NCBI RefSeq assembly: GCF_963526985.1
Contig: NZ_CAURPW010000015.1
Span: 1 to 43,411 of the forward strand
Length of the DNA stretch: 43,411 bases
Reading direction: 5' to 3'
DNA from: an uncultured Campylobacter sp.
Lineage (GTDB): Bacteria > Campylobacterota > Campylobacteria > Campylobacterales > Campylobacteraceae
A model generated the notes under the pieces. The model made no database searches. It saw nothing but the letters and a program-made list of their open reading frames with translations, and had not been told where the DNA came from. Position 1 is the stretch's first letter; every line of letters starts with the position of its first letter. A program made the translations under genes and the position numbers. Shown in pieces: positions 33,963-42,268 of this stretch.

Positions 33963-34979
33963 ATGAAAATACTAATGGCCATGAGCGGCGGCGTCGACTC
34001 CACCATGAGCGCCAAAATGCTGCTAGAAGCGGGTCACGAGGTCGTGGGCTGCTATATGAAACTACACAAAAAGCCCGGATATCATGAAAAAAATATCGAT
34101 AAAGTCGCCCGCGCGTGCGGGTATCTGGGCATCCCCTATCACGTGCTTGATTTACAAGAGCAGTTTGACAGATACGTCTATACGCCGTTTGTTAGCTCCT
34201 ATAAAGAGGGCAAGACGCCAAATCCCTGCGCGCTTTGCAACCACTTTATAAAATTCGGCGAGCTGCTAAAATTTGCCAAAAGTATCGGCTGCGAAAAGCT
34301 CGCTACCGGCCACTATATCCGCGTGCAAGACGGCTTTATCAGAGTCGCCGCCGATCCTAGCAAAGACCAGAGCTACTTCGTAGCGCAGGTGCCAAAAGAG
34401 ATAATCGCCGATATGATTTTCCCGCTCGGGGATAAATTTAAAAAAGATATAAAAGAACTGGCAAAATCTCTGCCGAACTTTCGCGAATACGGCGAGCAGG
34501 CCGAGAGCAGCGAGATTTGCTTCGTCGAGGACACATATATTGAGGTGCTAAACAAGCACTACGAGACGGATCTGCCCGGCGACGTGGTCGATAGCTCTGG
34601 GCGCGTGATCGGGCGGCACAGCGGCTACATGCGCTACACGATCGGCAAGAGGCGCGGATTTGAGGTATTTGGGGCGCACGAGCCGCATTTCGTGCTCGCT
34701 ATCGACGCGGCAAATAATCGCATCGTCGTGGGCAGCAAAGAGGAGCTTGAGCGCGGTAAGATAGTGGTAAATAGCCTAAATTTATTCATAGACGAGAGCG
34801 AGTTTGACTGCGACGTCAAGGTTCGCTACCGCAGCATCGGGCTAAACGCGCACGTAAAAGTGCTGGGTGGCGGCACCGCCGAGGTCGAGCTAAAACAGAG
34901 CGCGTTTGGCGTGGCTAGCGGGCAGCTCGCGGTATTTTACAGAGGCGAGCTGGTTATCGGCAGCGGATTTATCCTGTAA
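33963..34979 (+). CDS. mnmA: tRNA-specific 2-thiouridylase MnmA
   Basis: Thiolates U34 of the tRNAs for Lys, Glu and Gln, using ATP and a persulfide sulfur. 338 aa, slightly shorter than the E. coli enzyme. PP-loop SGGVDS at 8-13; catalytic cysteines C89 (NPCALCNHFIKFGEL) and C186 (SSEICFVED); TGHYIR and DPSKDQSYF for tRNA and ATP contact. The C-terminal beta-barrel ends GSGFIL. Ribosome site AGGAAAG. Confidence 0.96.
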   Translation: MKILMAMSGGVDSTMSAKMLLEAGHEVVGCYMKLHKKPGYHEKNIDKVARACGYLGIPYHVLDLQEQFDRYVYTPFVSSYKEGKTPNPCALCNHFIKFGELLKFAKSIGCEKLATGHYIRVQDGFIRVAADPSKDQSYFVAQVPKEIIADMIFPLGDKFKKDIKELAKSLPNFREYGEQAESSEICFVEDTYIEVLNKHYETDLPGDVVDSSGRVIGRHSGYMRYTIGKRRGFEVFGAHEPHFVLAIDAANNRIVVGSKEELERGKIVVNSLNLFIDESEFDCDVKVRYRSIGLNAHVKVLGGGTAEVELKQSAFGVASGQLAVFYRGELVIGSGFIL

Positions 34980-35639
34980 ACGATACGTAAACCGGCTAGC
35001 TTATGCAAGAGCGGGTATAAATTTAGTTTTTGCGCGCTTTTGCAAATTTGGCCGCTAAATTTAATCAGACCCCATTTGCTTATAAAATATCCGCGAGTCA
35101 GAGTAAATTTTGCATCCTTAAAAATCCGTCGTCGCAATTTGGGTAACGTAAGTCGTAAAAGTAAAAAGACAGGCGTCTTTGCTTTGCCCATTTACGGCTT
35201 TTGCGAGATTGTCAAATTGTAAATGTCCGCGGCAGCAGAGGTACGTGGCTACGCAGACATTAAAACAAGTTCATTTTGCTACAAAAAACTAGAAAAATAA
35301 ATCGTCGTCAGCAAATCGTTTTTAATTCTAACGGTAAATTTCTTTGTTAAATCTGATATTTAAAATTTAGTTATAATTATTTATCAAGGTAATCTTACGG
35401 CGATAAATTTAGCGGTTTATTACCTTAAAGGCTTCCTTGGATATAAATTTGACAATGCAGCCTTTTTGATTAATTTTTATCAAATTTAAACCTATATGCG
35501 TGCATCTTATGATCTAGGATTTTAAAAATTTCGCCGATTTTGATTAAATACTTGCTAAATTTTATTAATTTTTGATTTTAAGATAAGTAGAATTCAGCCT
35601 AAGAAATCGGGTCGATTTTACCTTTTCAAAGGATACTTC
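34980..35639. other. 660-bp intergenic region between mnmA and yedE
   Basis: No supported gene; the 60-codon frame at 35040-35222 lacks a ribosome site. It contains a hairpin-like pair (AATGTC 35222-35227 with GACATT 35256-35261), a TATAAT at 35372-35377 and the inverted repeat 35386-35426 listed separately. A second possible -10 (TAGAAT, 35587-35592) lies close to yedE. Confidence 0.5.
35386..35426 (+). promoter_or_regulatory. Inverted repeat in the possible long leader of yedE
   Basis: AAGGTAAT (35386-35393) and ATTACCTT (35419-35426) are perfect complements with a 25-base spacer. CCTTGGAT further on (35434-35441) nearly complements ATCAAGG (35383-35389), which would allow an alternative pairing. 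If transcription starts from TATAAT at 35372-35377, the repeat sits at the 5' end of a leader of about 255 bases. Regulatory role is inference. Confidence 0.35.
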
Positions 35640-36696
35640 ATGAATTTTTCAAATTCAAAATGGTTTATCGTTTCAGGTGCGGCGCTCGGCGCTCTAGGCG
35701 CGCTACTTGTGTATTTCGGCAACCCCGGCAATATGGGCGTTTGCGCGGCTTGCTTTTTACGCGATACGGTGGGAGCGCTCGGCTTTCACCGCGCCGGAGT
35801 CGTGCAGTACGTACGTCCGGAGATCATCGGGCTTATTTTGGGCGGCTTTTTGGCTAGCGTACTTTGGACGAAGGAGTTTAGCGCGACCACTGGCTCGTCG
35901 CCTTTTGTGCGCTTTTTTCTTGGATTTTTCGCTATGATCGGCTGCCTCGTGTTTTTGGGCTGCCCGTGGAGGGCGTTTTTGCGTCTGGGCGGCGGCGATA
36001 TGACGGCGATTGCTGGAGTCGTCGGTATTTTTGCGGGCGTGTGCGCGGGCGTATTTTTCAAAAAGCTCGGCTACGGCCTCACGCACGAGACTAAAACTCA
36101 GGCCGCGATAGGCGTCTTGCCGACGGTTATGGGTATTTTGCTGCTTGCTGCACTTAAAGCTCGGTGAAAACGGAGCGCTTTTTAGCTCCGCAAAAGGCCC
36201 GGGCTCCATGCACGCTCCTATCCTGATCTCGCTTGGTTTTAGCATTATCGTGGGCGCGCTAATGCACAAAAGTAAATTTTGCAGCGTCGGGGCGTTTGGC
36301 AGGCTTTTTAAAAAGGATTTTTCGATGTTTACGGGGATCATCAGCATCGTGGTCTTTGCTAGTATCGTAAATTTAGCTCTCGGGCAGTATAAATTCGGCT
36401 TTGAGGGCCAGCCTATAGCGCACAACGACGTGCTTTGGAACTTCCTTAGCATGACGCTAGCAGGGCTTTGCTTTAGCCTCGGCGAAGGCTGCCCCGGCAA
36501 GCATCTCGTGCAAATGGGTACGGGCAATCTAAGCTCGGTAATCTTCGTCATCGGTATGGCGGCGGGCGCGGCCGTAGCGCATAACTTCTTGCTCGCCAGC
36601 TCGCCAAGCGGCATAACGGCGGCGGCTCCGTGGGCGGTGGCGATAGGGTTTGTTTTTGCGGTTTATGTGGGACTTTTTCACAAAAAGGCCGCTTGA
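35640..36696 (+). pseudogene. yedE: YedE-type selenium transporter, interrupted by a +1 frameshift
   Basis: Integral membrane protein of the YeeE/YedE family; the selenium-linked subgroup travels with yedF and selD and is thought to import a selenium compound. Frame 1 (35640-36167) gives 175 aa with GCPWRAFLRLGGGD; frame 2 (from inside that end to 36696) gives the second half with LGEGCPGKHLVQMGTGN. Both halves carry the paired cysteine motifs of an intact protein. Dropping one A from CTTAAAGCT near 36157 joins them as LLLAALKLGENGAL, giving about 351 aa, the family's usual length. It may be a sequencing error, a real disrupted gene, or a programmed shift; no second mutation is visible. Confidence 0.8.
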
Positions 36697-37080
36697 TTTC
36701 CCATAATTTTGCTTCGACTTCGTCTCGCAACCGCTAATCGCTTCGCTGCGGACGAACGGATTTTAACTTTGCGCAAAGCGCTCGTTACGAGACTTCGCTA
36801 CGAGGAGGCTTTAAAATTTTAAACCCGTTTCGGTTACGTATTTCATATACGCGCTCTCACGGGTTAAAATTTTAAAGCTAAACTACGCTTATTGCGTCTT
36901 GAATATTTATCGCACATTTTGCTAATTTTTTAAATTTTGACTGCACAAATTTAAAACCTTGCTAAATTTGACATTTTTGCGGTGCGGGTCTGGGCGAGCA
37001 AAGGACGAAATGCCGAATTTTCAAATTTGATTTATATAAAAAGCGAGCCGAAATTTGCCGAATTTGATAGCGATCGGGAG
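36697..37080. other. Intergenic region between convergent yedE and moaE, with repeats
   Basis: No gene. It contains several short palindromic pieces (CCGC..GCGG near 36731-36753; CTCGT..ACGAG near 36781-36803) and the long inverted repeat at 36808-36878, unlike the plain AAATTT-rich gaps elsewhere. Confidence 0.5.
36808..36878. repeat. 20-bp inverted repeat with internal stem
   Basis: The left arm (36808-36828) and right arm (36859-36878) are complementary over 20 pairs with one bulged T, both centred on TTTAAAATTTTAAA. Within the 30-base spacer CGTAT and ATACG form a second small stem. Lying between convergent genes, it could be a two-way terminator or a degenerate mobile repeat. Confidence 0.6.
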
Positions 37081-37113
37081 TAAAAGCGGGCTAAACATCA
37101 TGGTCTAGCCCGC
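37081..37113 (-). terminator. Terminator of moaDE
   Basis: On the minus strand GCGGGCTA, a 12-base loop, TAGCCCGC (37113 to 37086), then TTTTA. It lies about 70 bases after the moaE stop. Confidence 0.75.
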
Positions 37114-37185
37114 AAGAAATAAAACTTTTATCTAAAAAGCCGTCAAATTTGCTCGGCGCGTATATCAAAGCCGAGCCGAGTAAAT

Positions 37186-37620
37186 TTAGCCTAAAAGCCC
37201 GGCGCCTTTGATCGCTTGGCTGCGCTCTTTTGCGTAGATGCGCTCGCCTCCTATGACGTCGTATTTCCAGATCGGTGCATTAGCCTTAAAGTCCTCTACA
37301 AACTCGTTTATCAGCCGCAAGGCGACCTTTCTTTGCGGGCTAACCACGCCTGCGACGTAGGAGCTCTCGTGCACCGGCACGTCGCCTCGCGAATGCGCAA
37401 AAAGCACGTATGCGCCCAGATCCTTCGCCTTTTGCTCCCAGCCCGCTAGCCATTTGCGCAGGATCGGCTCGTAGATATCAAAGCTAAGCGCGCTTATGCC
37501 GCCTTCCTCGCGCACGATGCCCGTAAACGTGATGAGAGCGCCGCAGTTTTTGTCCTTAAACTCGTCGTACCAGGCGTTTGTGATCGCCTTAGCGTCTAGG
37601 CTTCCTTCAAAAATCTGCAT
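37186..37620 (-). CDS. moaE: Molybdopterin synthase catalytic subunit MoaE
   Basis: Inserts two sulfurs, delivered by the MoaD thiocarboxylate, into precursor Z (cPMP) to make molybdopterin. 144 aa. Family motifs are visible: GALITFTGIVR near 28-38, YVLFAHSRGDVPVHE, VSPQRKVALR and the end block PIWKYDVIGGERIYAKE with the active-site lysines. It starts one base after the moaD stop. The product is needed by NapA and by any Mo formate dehydrogenase. Confidence 0.95.
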   Translation of the reverse strand: MQIFEGSLDAKAITNAWYDEFKDKNCGALITFTGIVREEGGISALSFDIYEPILRKWLAGWEQKAKDLGAYVLFAHSRGDVPVHESSYVAGVVSPQRKVALRLINEFVEDFKANAPIWKYDVIGGERIYAKERSQAIKGAGLLG

Positions 37621-37621
37621 C

Positions 37622-37843
37622 TCAGCCTCCGCAAACCGGCGGTAAAATGGAAATTTTATCCCCGTCTTTTAGCGGCGCGTCAAGAGAGCTCGCGATCTCG
37701 TCGTTTATGGCGACGGCGCAGATTTTTAGCCACTCTTTAAGCTGCGCGTATTCGCCTAGTTTTTCTTTTACTTCGCTTAAATTTGCCGCTTCTAGCTTTA
37801 AATTTTCCATTTTGATTGGGCCCAAAAACTCGATTTCTACCAT
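37622..37843 (-). CDS. moaD: Molybdopterin synthase sulfur carrier MoaD
   Basis: Ubiquitin-fold sulfur carrier of molybdopterin synthase. 73 aa, ending in ILPPVCGG; the terminal Gly-Gly is the site of adenylation and thiocarboxylation. VEIEFLGPIKMENLKLEA and AVAINDEIA fit the fold. First gene of the moaD-moaE pair, divergent from nspC across 91 bases. Confidence 0.94.
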   Translation of the reverse strand: MVEIEFLGPIKMENLKLEAANLSEVKEKLGEYAQLKEWLKICAVAINDEIASSLDAPLKDGDKISILPPVCGG

Positions 37844-37899
37844 AAATTCGCCTTTGAAATTAAATTTTTTTCTTGATTTTACTTAAAAAAATATTTAGA

Positions 37900-37905
37900 T
37901 ATACT
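37900..37905 (+). promoter_or_regulatory. -10 box of nspC
   Basis: TATACT in TTAGATATACTTACG, 29 bases before the nspC ATG, in the 91-bp gap shared with moaD. Confidence 0.4.
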
Positions 37906-37934
37906 TACGCGAAAATTTAAATAAAAGAGCCGTA

Positions 37935-39074
37935 ATGAACGAAATATTAAGCAAAATAAAAACGCCCGCCTACGTCTGCGAAGAGGCCAAGGTGCGCAAA
38001 AATCTAGAAATTTTAAAACGCGTCAAGGATGAAAGCGGCGCGAAGGTGCTAGTCGCCCTAAAAGGCTTTGCATTTAGCGGAGTGATGGGGCTTGTCGGCG
38101 AATACCTAGACGGCGCGACTTGCAGCGGCCTGCACGAGGCTAAATTTGCCGCAAAATACGCTCGCGGCGAGATTCATACGTATTCTCCGGCATTTAAAGA
38201 CGAGGATATAGATGAGGTGCTAGCGCTCTCAAAGCACGTGGTTTTTAACTCCTTTGCGCAGTGGGCTAAGTTTAAGCAAAAAGCCCTAGCCGCGGGCGTT
38301 ACCTGCGGGCTTCGCGTAAATCCCGAACTCTCCGTCGCGCCGACTGACGCTTATAACCCGTGCGGCAGGTATAGCCGCCTAGGCATCACTCGCGCAAATT
38401 TTGACGCAGACGCGCTTGAGGGTATCACAGGACTGCATTTCCACGCGCTTTGCGAGGAGAGCGCGCAGAGTCTGGAGACCGTGCTAATGGCGTTTGAGGA
38501 TAAATTCGGCGAGTTTATACCGCGTATGAAGTGGGTAAATTTCGGCGGCGGACATCACGTGACAAAAGAGGGCTACGACGTGGATATGCTCATAAATTTG
38601 ATCAAAAATTTCCGCGCAAAATACGGCGTCGAGGTCTATATAGAGCCTGGCGAAGCGGTGGGCTGGCAGACGGGATTTTTGGCTGCTTCGGTGCTTGATT
38701 TCGTACAAAACGAAAAAACCATAGCCATCCTAGACGTCTCAGCCGAGGCGCATATGCCCGATACCGTGCTGATGCCCTACCGACCAGCGGTGCGCGGCGA
38801 GAGCAAAGGCGGTAAATTTAGCTACCGTTTTGGCGGAAATACCTGTCTAGCGGGCGATATCGTGGGGCTTGATGCGGGCGAACCGGAGTATAAATTTGAC
38901 GCGCCGCTAAGCGTGGGCGATAAGGTGATCTTTGAGGATCAGATCCACTACACGATCGTAAAAAACACGACCTTTAACGGCATAAAGCTACCTGATTTAC
39001 TGCTTCTAAAAGAAAACGGCGAGCTTGTAACCGTGCGGGAATTCGGTTTTGAAGAGTATGAGAGACGAAACTAA
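37935..39074 (+). CDS. nspC: Carboxynorspermidine decarboxylase NspC
   Basis: PLP enzyme of the alanine-racemase-fold decarboxylases that makes spermidine or norspermidine from the carboxylated form; this is the spermidine route of many gut epsilonproteobacteria. 379 aa. The PLP lysine is K43 in VALKGFAF. LHFHALCEES, NFGGGHHVTKEGYD, EPGEAVGWQTGFL and the C-terminal TCLAGD (active-site Cys) match the family. Single gene here; the partner dehydrogenase is not in the window. Confidence 0.94.
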   Translation: MNEILSKIKTPAYVCEEAKVRKNLEILKRVKDESGAKVLVALKGFAFSGVMGLVGEYLDGATCSGLHEAKFAAKYARGEIHTYSPAFKDEDIDEVLALSKHVVFNSFAQWAKFKQKALAAGVTCGLRVNPELSVAPTDAYNPCGRYSRLGITRANFDADALEGITGLHFHALCEESAQSLETVLMAFEDKFGEFIPRMKWVNFGGGHHVTKEGYDVDMLINLIKNFRAKYGVEVYIEPGEAVGWQTGFLAASVLDFVQNEKTIAILDVSAEAHMPDTVLMPYRPAVRGESKGGKFSYRFGGNTCLAGDIVGLDAGEPEYKFDAPLSVGDKVIFEDQIHYTIVKNTTFNGIKLPDLLLLKENGELVTVREFGFEEYERRN

Positions 39075-39516
39075 ATTTGATGCCGGGAACCGTACCCTTT
39101 AGGGTGTAAATTTGATATTTTTCGGTGCCGTTTGGGCTGTAAATTAAATTTTGCGGCGATCTTTTATTTGACTTGCTCCTGGCGCGCTGGCCTCATAAGC
39201 CTGCGCCTTTTTAGCGCTAAATTTAAAATTTAGCTTATCAGCCGCCGAATTTGCCGCAAATTTAATCGCAAACGAAGTTAAATTTAATATAAATAAAATC
39301 TAGCTTATATGAATGAATTAATATGGCTGATTATAAATTTGCCCCCAATTTTGATAAAAATGCGCCGTAACCGCCTAAAAAAGCGGTACTTCGGCGCTAA
39401 GCTTGCATTACGCTATTTTTTGATATAATTTCACGAAAATCCGCGAAATTTAGCTTTTGGCTGGATGCCGAATTACGTGCGGCTTTGAGCGGACGAACAA
39501 AAACAAGGGAGATAGC
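39075..39516. other. 442-bp intergenic region upstream of fdhC
   Basis: No gene. A weak hairpin (ACCCT-TT-AGGGT, near 39093-39104) follows nspC. The fdhC promoter is at 39424-39429. Notably there is no trace of fdhA or fdhB, which usually precede fdhC. Confidence 0.55.
39424..39429 (+). promoter_or_regulatory. Extended -10 of fdhC
   Basis: TTTTGA-TATAAT, 88 bases upstream of the chosen ATG at 39517. A leader with the AAGGGAGA ribosome site follows. Confidence 0.55.
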
Positions 39517-40464
39517 ATGACGAGAATTTTTAGTTTGCTTTCGGTTGTCGCCTGTTGGGCCTTCGCTATCGAGGCGAGTCCTAGCACCAACCAGTATCAG
39601 AGCAATGTCTGGGCTGCCGGTAGAATCGAAAACATCAAGCCTTACGAAGACGGTTTGGGACCGATTTTTACGTTTATTCAGGGTAACGACTACTTCGCTA
39701 TAGCCGTTTTGTCGCTGATTTTAGCCGTGATTGGGGCATTTGCTTTGCACTTTTTGATTATCGGTCCGAAGCATTTTAGCCACGACGGGAACAAAGTCTA
39801 TGCATTTAGCGTAATAGAGCGCGTAGCTCACGGACTAGCCGCGATCTCGTGGATAGTGCTGGTACCGACCGGTATCATCATGATGTGGGGCGCGGAGCTT
39901 GGCGGCGGAGCTTTCGTTAGATTTTGTAAAAACATCCACGGGTTAGCTACTATTATATTTGCGGTATCCGTACTGCCGATGCTGATAGCTTGGACGAAAA
40001 GAATGCTACCGACGATCTACGACATCAGATGGATGCTTATTGTAGGCGGGTATCTCTCAAAAGTTAAACGACCGGTGCCTGCAGGTAAATTTAACGCCGG
40101 TCAAAAAGCATGGTACTGGGTCGCTATTCCAGGCGGTATCGTGATGATACTAACCGGCGCAGCGATGTTCTTCTTAGATTTTAAAACGCCTGACGTCGCT
40201 ACTTGGCTAGGCGTACCGCAAATCGAAGTTTTAAGAGCTTCTGCGCTTATTCACAACGTACTTGGTATAGTTTGCGCCGTATTTTTCCTGGTACACATAT
40301 ACATGGCGGCTATCGCGATACACGGCGCTATCTGGTCTATGGTAACGGGATATAAAGAAGAGGAAGAAGTTTACGTGCTTCACCACTACTGGTATCAGGA
40401 ACTCATCTCTAAAAACAAAATCCCCGTATCTGAATACGAAAAAACTTACGCGAAATTAAAATAA
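39517..40464 (+). CDS. fdhC: Formate dehydrogenase cytochrome b subunit FdhC, without fdhAB
   Basis: Membrane dihaem cytochrome b that passes electrons from periplasmic formate dehydrogenase to menaquinone. 315 aa from the ATG at 39517, chosen for the AAGGGAGA site and because residues 1-17 form a signal (IFSLLSVVACWAFA). About four membrane helices follow: YFAIAVLSLILAVIGAFAL, ISWIVLVPTGIIMMWG, VAIPGGIVMILTGAAMFF and NVLGIVCAVFFLVHIYMA. Candidate haem histidines are in IERVAHGLAA, KNIHGLAT and LIHNVLG. The catalytic and iron-sulfur subunits are not adjacent, yet yedF-selD follow. A strong terminator closes it. Confidence 0.92.
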   Translation: MTRIFSLLSVVACWAFAIEASPSTNQYQSNVWAAGRIENIKPYEDGLGPIFTFIQGNDYFAIAVLSLILAVIGAFALHFLIIGPKHFSHDGNKVYAFSVIERVAHGLAAISWIVLVPTGIIMMWGAELGGGAFVRFCKNIHGLATIIFAVSVLPMLIAWTKRMLPTIYDIRWMLIVGGYLSKVKRPVPAGKFNAGQKAWYWVAIPGGIVMILTGAAMFFLDFKTPDVATWLGVPQIEVLRASALIHNVLGIVCAVFFLVHIYMAAIAIHGAIWSMVTGYKEEEEVYVLHHYWYQELISKNKIPVSEYEKTYAKLK

Positions 40465-40465
40465 T

Positions 40466-40498
40466 AAAAAAGGAGAAGTTTTTCTCCTTTTTTATTTT
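40466..40498 (+). terminator. Rho-independent terminator of fdhC
   Basis: AAAAAAGGAGAA (40466-40477), loop GTTT, TTCTCCTTTTTT (40482-40493), then ATTTT. Perfect 12-bp stem directly after the stop. Confidence 0.9.
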
Positions 40499-40549
40499 AA
40501 AGCCTAGGCTAGAATTCGCCTTTTTATACAAAATTTAAAATCTTTTAGA

Positions 40550-40555
40550 TAAAAT
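40550..40555 (+). promoter_or_regulatory. -10 box of the yedF-selD operon
   Basis: TAAAAT in TTTAGATAAAATCTC, 50 bases before the yedF ATG; the ribosome site is AAGGAAAA. The preceding terminator makes a separate promoter necessary. Confidence 0.45.
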
Positions 40556-40604
40556 CTCTCCTTAGACTTCAGGTTGAAGAGTAATAAATTTTAAGGAAAA
40601 ATCA

Positions 40605-41204
40605 ATGCAAATCGATTGTAGAAATTTGGCTTGTCCGGAACCCGTCATCAGGACTAAAAATGCGCTTGAGAGCCTAAAAGTCGGCGAAAAGCTTGAGATT
40701 TTAGTAAATTCTATCGCTCCAAAAGAAAACATTAGCCGTTTTTTAAAAAATCAAAACGTCGAATTTAGCGTAGAACAAAACGGCGCCGAGACAAAAATCA
40801 CCGCCGTTAAGGGCGAATCTAGGCTTGAGTTAGCAAATTTTGACGAATTCGTCTGCGAGATCACGCCAAAGGCTAAAAAAATAGCCCTTTATCTAAATGA
40901 AGAGCGCGCCGGTAGCGGCGACGTAGGGGTTAATTTGCTGGCTAAATTTTTAGGAGCGCTTTTGCAAGTAGAAAATAAGCCCGAATACGTAATCTGCGTA
41001 AATAATGCCGTTAAAATGACTACGAACCGCGCGCATGCGGGCTTTAAACCGCTTAAGGATTTAGAGGCTGCGGGCGTTAAAATTTTAAGCTGCGGCAGCT
41101 GCCTAGAGGCGTATAAACTCGTTGGCGATCTAAGCGTCGGAGAGATATCAAATGCCTATGAAATCATGCAAATTTTAACTTCTCACGAGCAAATCAAACT
41201 ATGA
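40605..41204 (+). CDS. yedF: Selenium-metabolism protein YedF (TusA-like domain plus DsrE-like domain)
   Basis: Sulfurtransferase-like protein of the selenium-linked YedF family, co-occurring with selD and yedE. 199 aa. The TusA-like N-terminal domain has the CPEPV motif with Cys10 (RNLACPEPVIRTKNAL). The C-terminal half has a DsrE-like pattern (KIALYLNEERAGSGD, then YVICVNNAVKM) and a cysteine pair in LSCGSCLEAYKL. A role in handling reactive selenium is inferred from family and context. Its stop overlaps the selD ATG (ATGA), so the two are coupled. Confidence 0.93.
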   Translation: MQIDCRNLACPEPVIRTKNALESLKVGEKLEILVNSIAPKENISRFLKNQNVEFSVEQNGAETKITAVKGESRLELANFDEFVCEITPKAKKIALYLNEERAGSGDVGVNLLAKFLGALLQVENKPEYVICVNNAVKMTTNRAHAGFKPLKDLEAAGVKILSCGSCLEAYKLVGDLSVGEISNAYEIMQILTSHEQIKL

Positions 41205-42223
41205 TTTACAACGACAAACGTCTAACCAAATTCGTCAAAGCGGCGGGTTGAGCGGCCAAGCTTGACCCGTCGGGTCTACACAAAACTATCGGCGATTTAA
41301 ATTTAGCTCACCCGAATTTGCTCTCAAACATCGGCACGAACGAGGATGCGAGCGTCTTTAAGATTACGAACGATATCGCGCTCGTGCAGACGCTAGACTT
41401 TATCACGCCGGTGGTAGACGATCCGTTTATATTCGGCCAGATCGCGGCCGCAAACAGCCTAAGCGACGTGTTTGCGATGGGCGGACGGGTGCTAAACGCG
41501 CTAAATATCGTCGGTTTTGATAGCTGCAACCTAAGCGGCGAAATTTTGGGCGAAATTTTGCACGGCGGACGGGATAAGGTCGCCGAGTGCGGCGGCGTGA
41601 TCGTAGGCGGACACACGATAGAGACGCAGCAGATGTATTACGGTCTTAGCGTCACGGGCGTCGTTTCGCCAAGCCGCTTTTGGTCTAATAACTCCGCGCG
41701 CGAGGGTGACGCGCTTATACTCACAAAGCCGCTAGGAACGGGCGTTTTAAGCACGGCGATCAAGGCCGATCTGCTAAATTCGGCGCAGATAAAGCAGGTG
41801 GTAGAGACGATGCGGCAGCTAAATTTTTATGCCGTAGACGCGCTAAAAGGTATCAACGTAACGGCGGCGACCGATGTCACGGGATTTGGCTTTTTAGGAC
41901 ATCTAAGCGAAATGCTAAACGATAAAATCAGCTTTGAAATTTACTCGGGTAACGTGCCCGTGATAGCGGTTGCGCGCGAGTTTGCCGATATGGGCATCAT
42001 CCCTGAGGGCAGCTATAAAAACCGCGAATTTGCGAGTAAATTCGTCCGTGGCGAGGCCGATATCTTGCTTTACGACGCGCAGACTTCAGGCGGATTACTG
42101 CTAGCGGTACCGCAAAGCGAGACAAATTCGGCTCTATCTCGCCTAAAGGACGCCGGTTACGAAAACAGCGCCGTAGTGGGTGCAGCTACGGCAAAGACGG
42201 AGTTTGGGATAAATTTGATTTAG
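41201..42223 (+). CDS. selD: Selenophosphate synthetase SelD, itself a selenoprotein (TGA = Sec17)
   Basis: Makes selenophosphate from selenide and ATP, the Se donor for Sec-tRNA. 340 aa if the in-frame TGA at 41249-41251 is read as selenocysteine: it is codon 17, between KAAG and AAKLDPSGL, exactly where E. coli SelD has catalytic Cys17, with Lys20 conserved. The start is the ATG at 41201 overlapping the yedF stop. Reading only from 41318 loses 39 residues including the active site. Later motifs are intact: the Asp-rich ATP/Mg segment near QTLDFITPVVDDPF, VGGHTIE, TDVTGFGFLGHL and QTSGGLL. A hairpin just downstream of the TGA is a candidate SECIS. Confidence 0.93.
41249..41251 (+). other. 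In-frame TGA read as selenocysteine (SelD residue 17)
   Basis: Frame conservation on both sides (RLTKFVKAAG before, AAKLDPSGLHKTIGDL after) shows the TGA is internal to SelD. SelD is a known selenoprotein in several bacteria and archaea. Confidence 0.9.
41264..41276 (+). promoter_or_regulatory. Candidate bacterial SECIS hairpin in selD
   Basis: GACCC (41264-41268), loop GTC, GGGTC (41272-41276). The loop begins with G and lies 17 bases after the TGA, within the 16-37 bases reported for bacterial SECIS elements. The stem is short and the lower helix is weak, so details need folding. Confidence 0.6.
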
Positions 42224-42243
42224 CGCTTGCGACAAAATTTGTC

Positions 42244-42268
42244 GGCTTATCCGGTAAGCCTTTAGTTT
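42244..42268 (+). terminator. Candidate terminator of yedF-selD
   Basis: GGCTTA (42244-42249), loop TCCGG, TAAGCC (42255-42260), then TTTAGTTT. About 20 bases after the selD stop. Confidence 0.6.

Noticed and set aside
35040..35222. 60-codon frame between mnmA and yedE
   Set aside because: Arg/Lys-rich, no ribosome site, no family likeness.
39457..39516. Longer fdhC start at 39457
   Set aside because: The 20 extra residues are polar and precede a clear signal; the ATG at 39517 has a proper ribosome site.
41318..42223. SelD starting at 41318
   Set aside because: This start lies inside the gene and lacks the catalytic region; the frame clearly continues upstream through TGA to the ATG at 41201.
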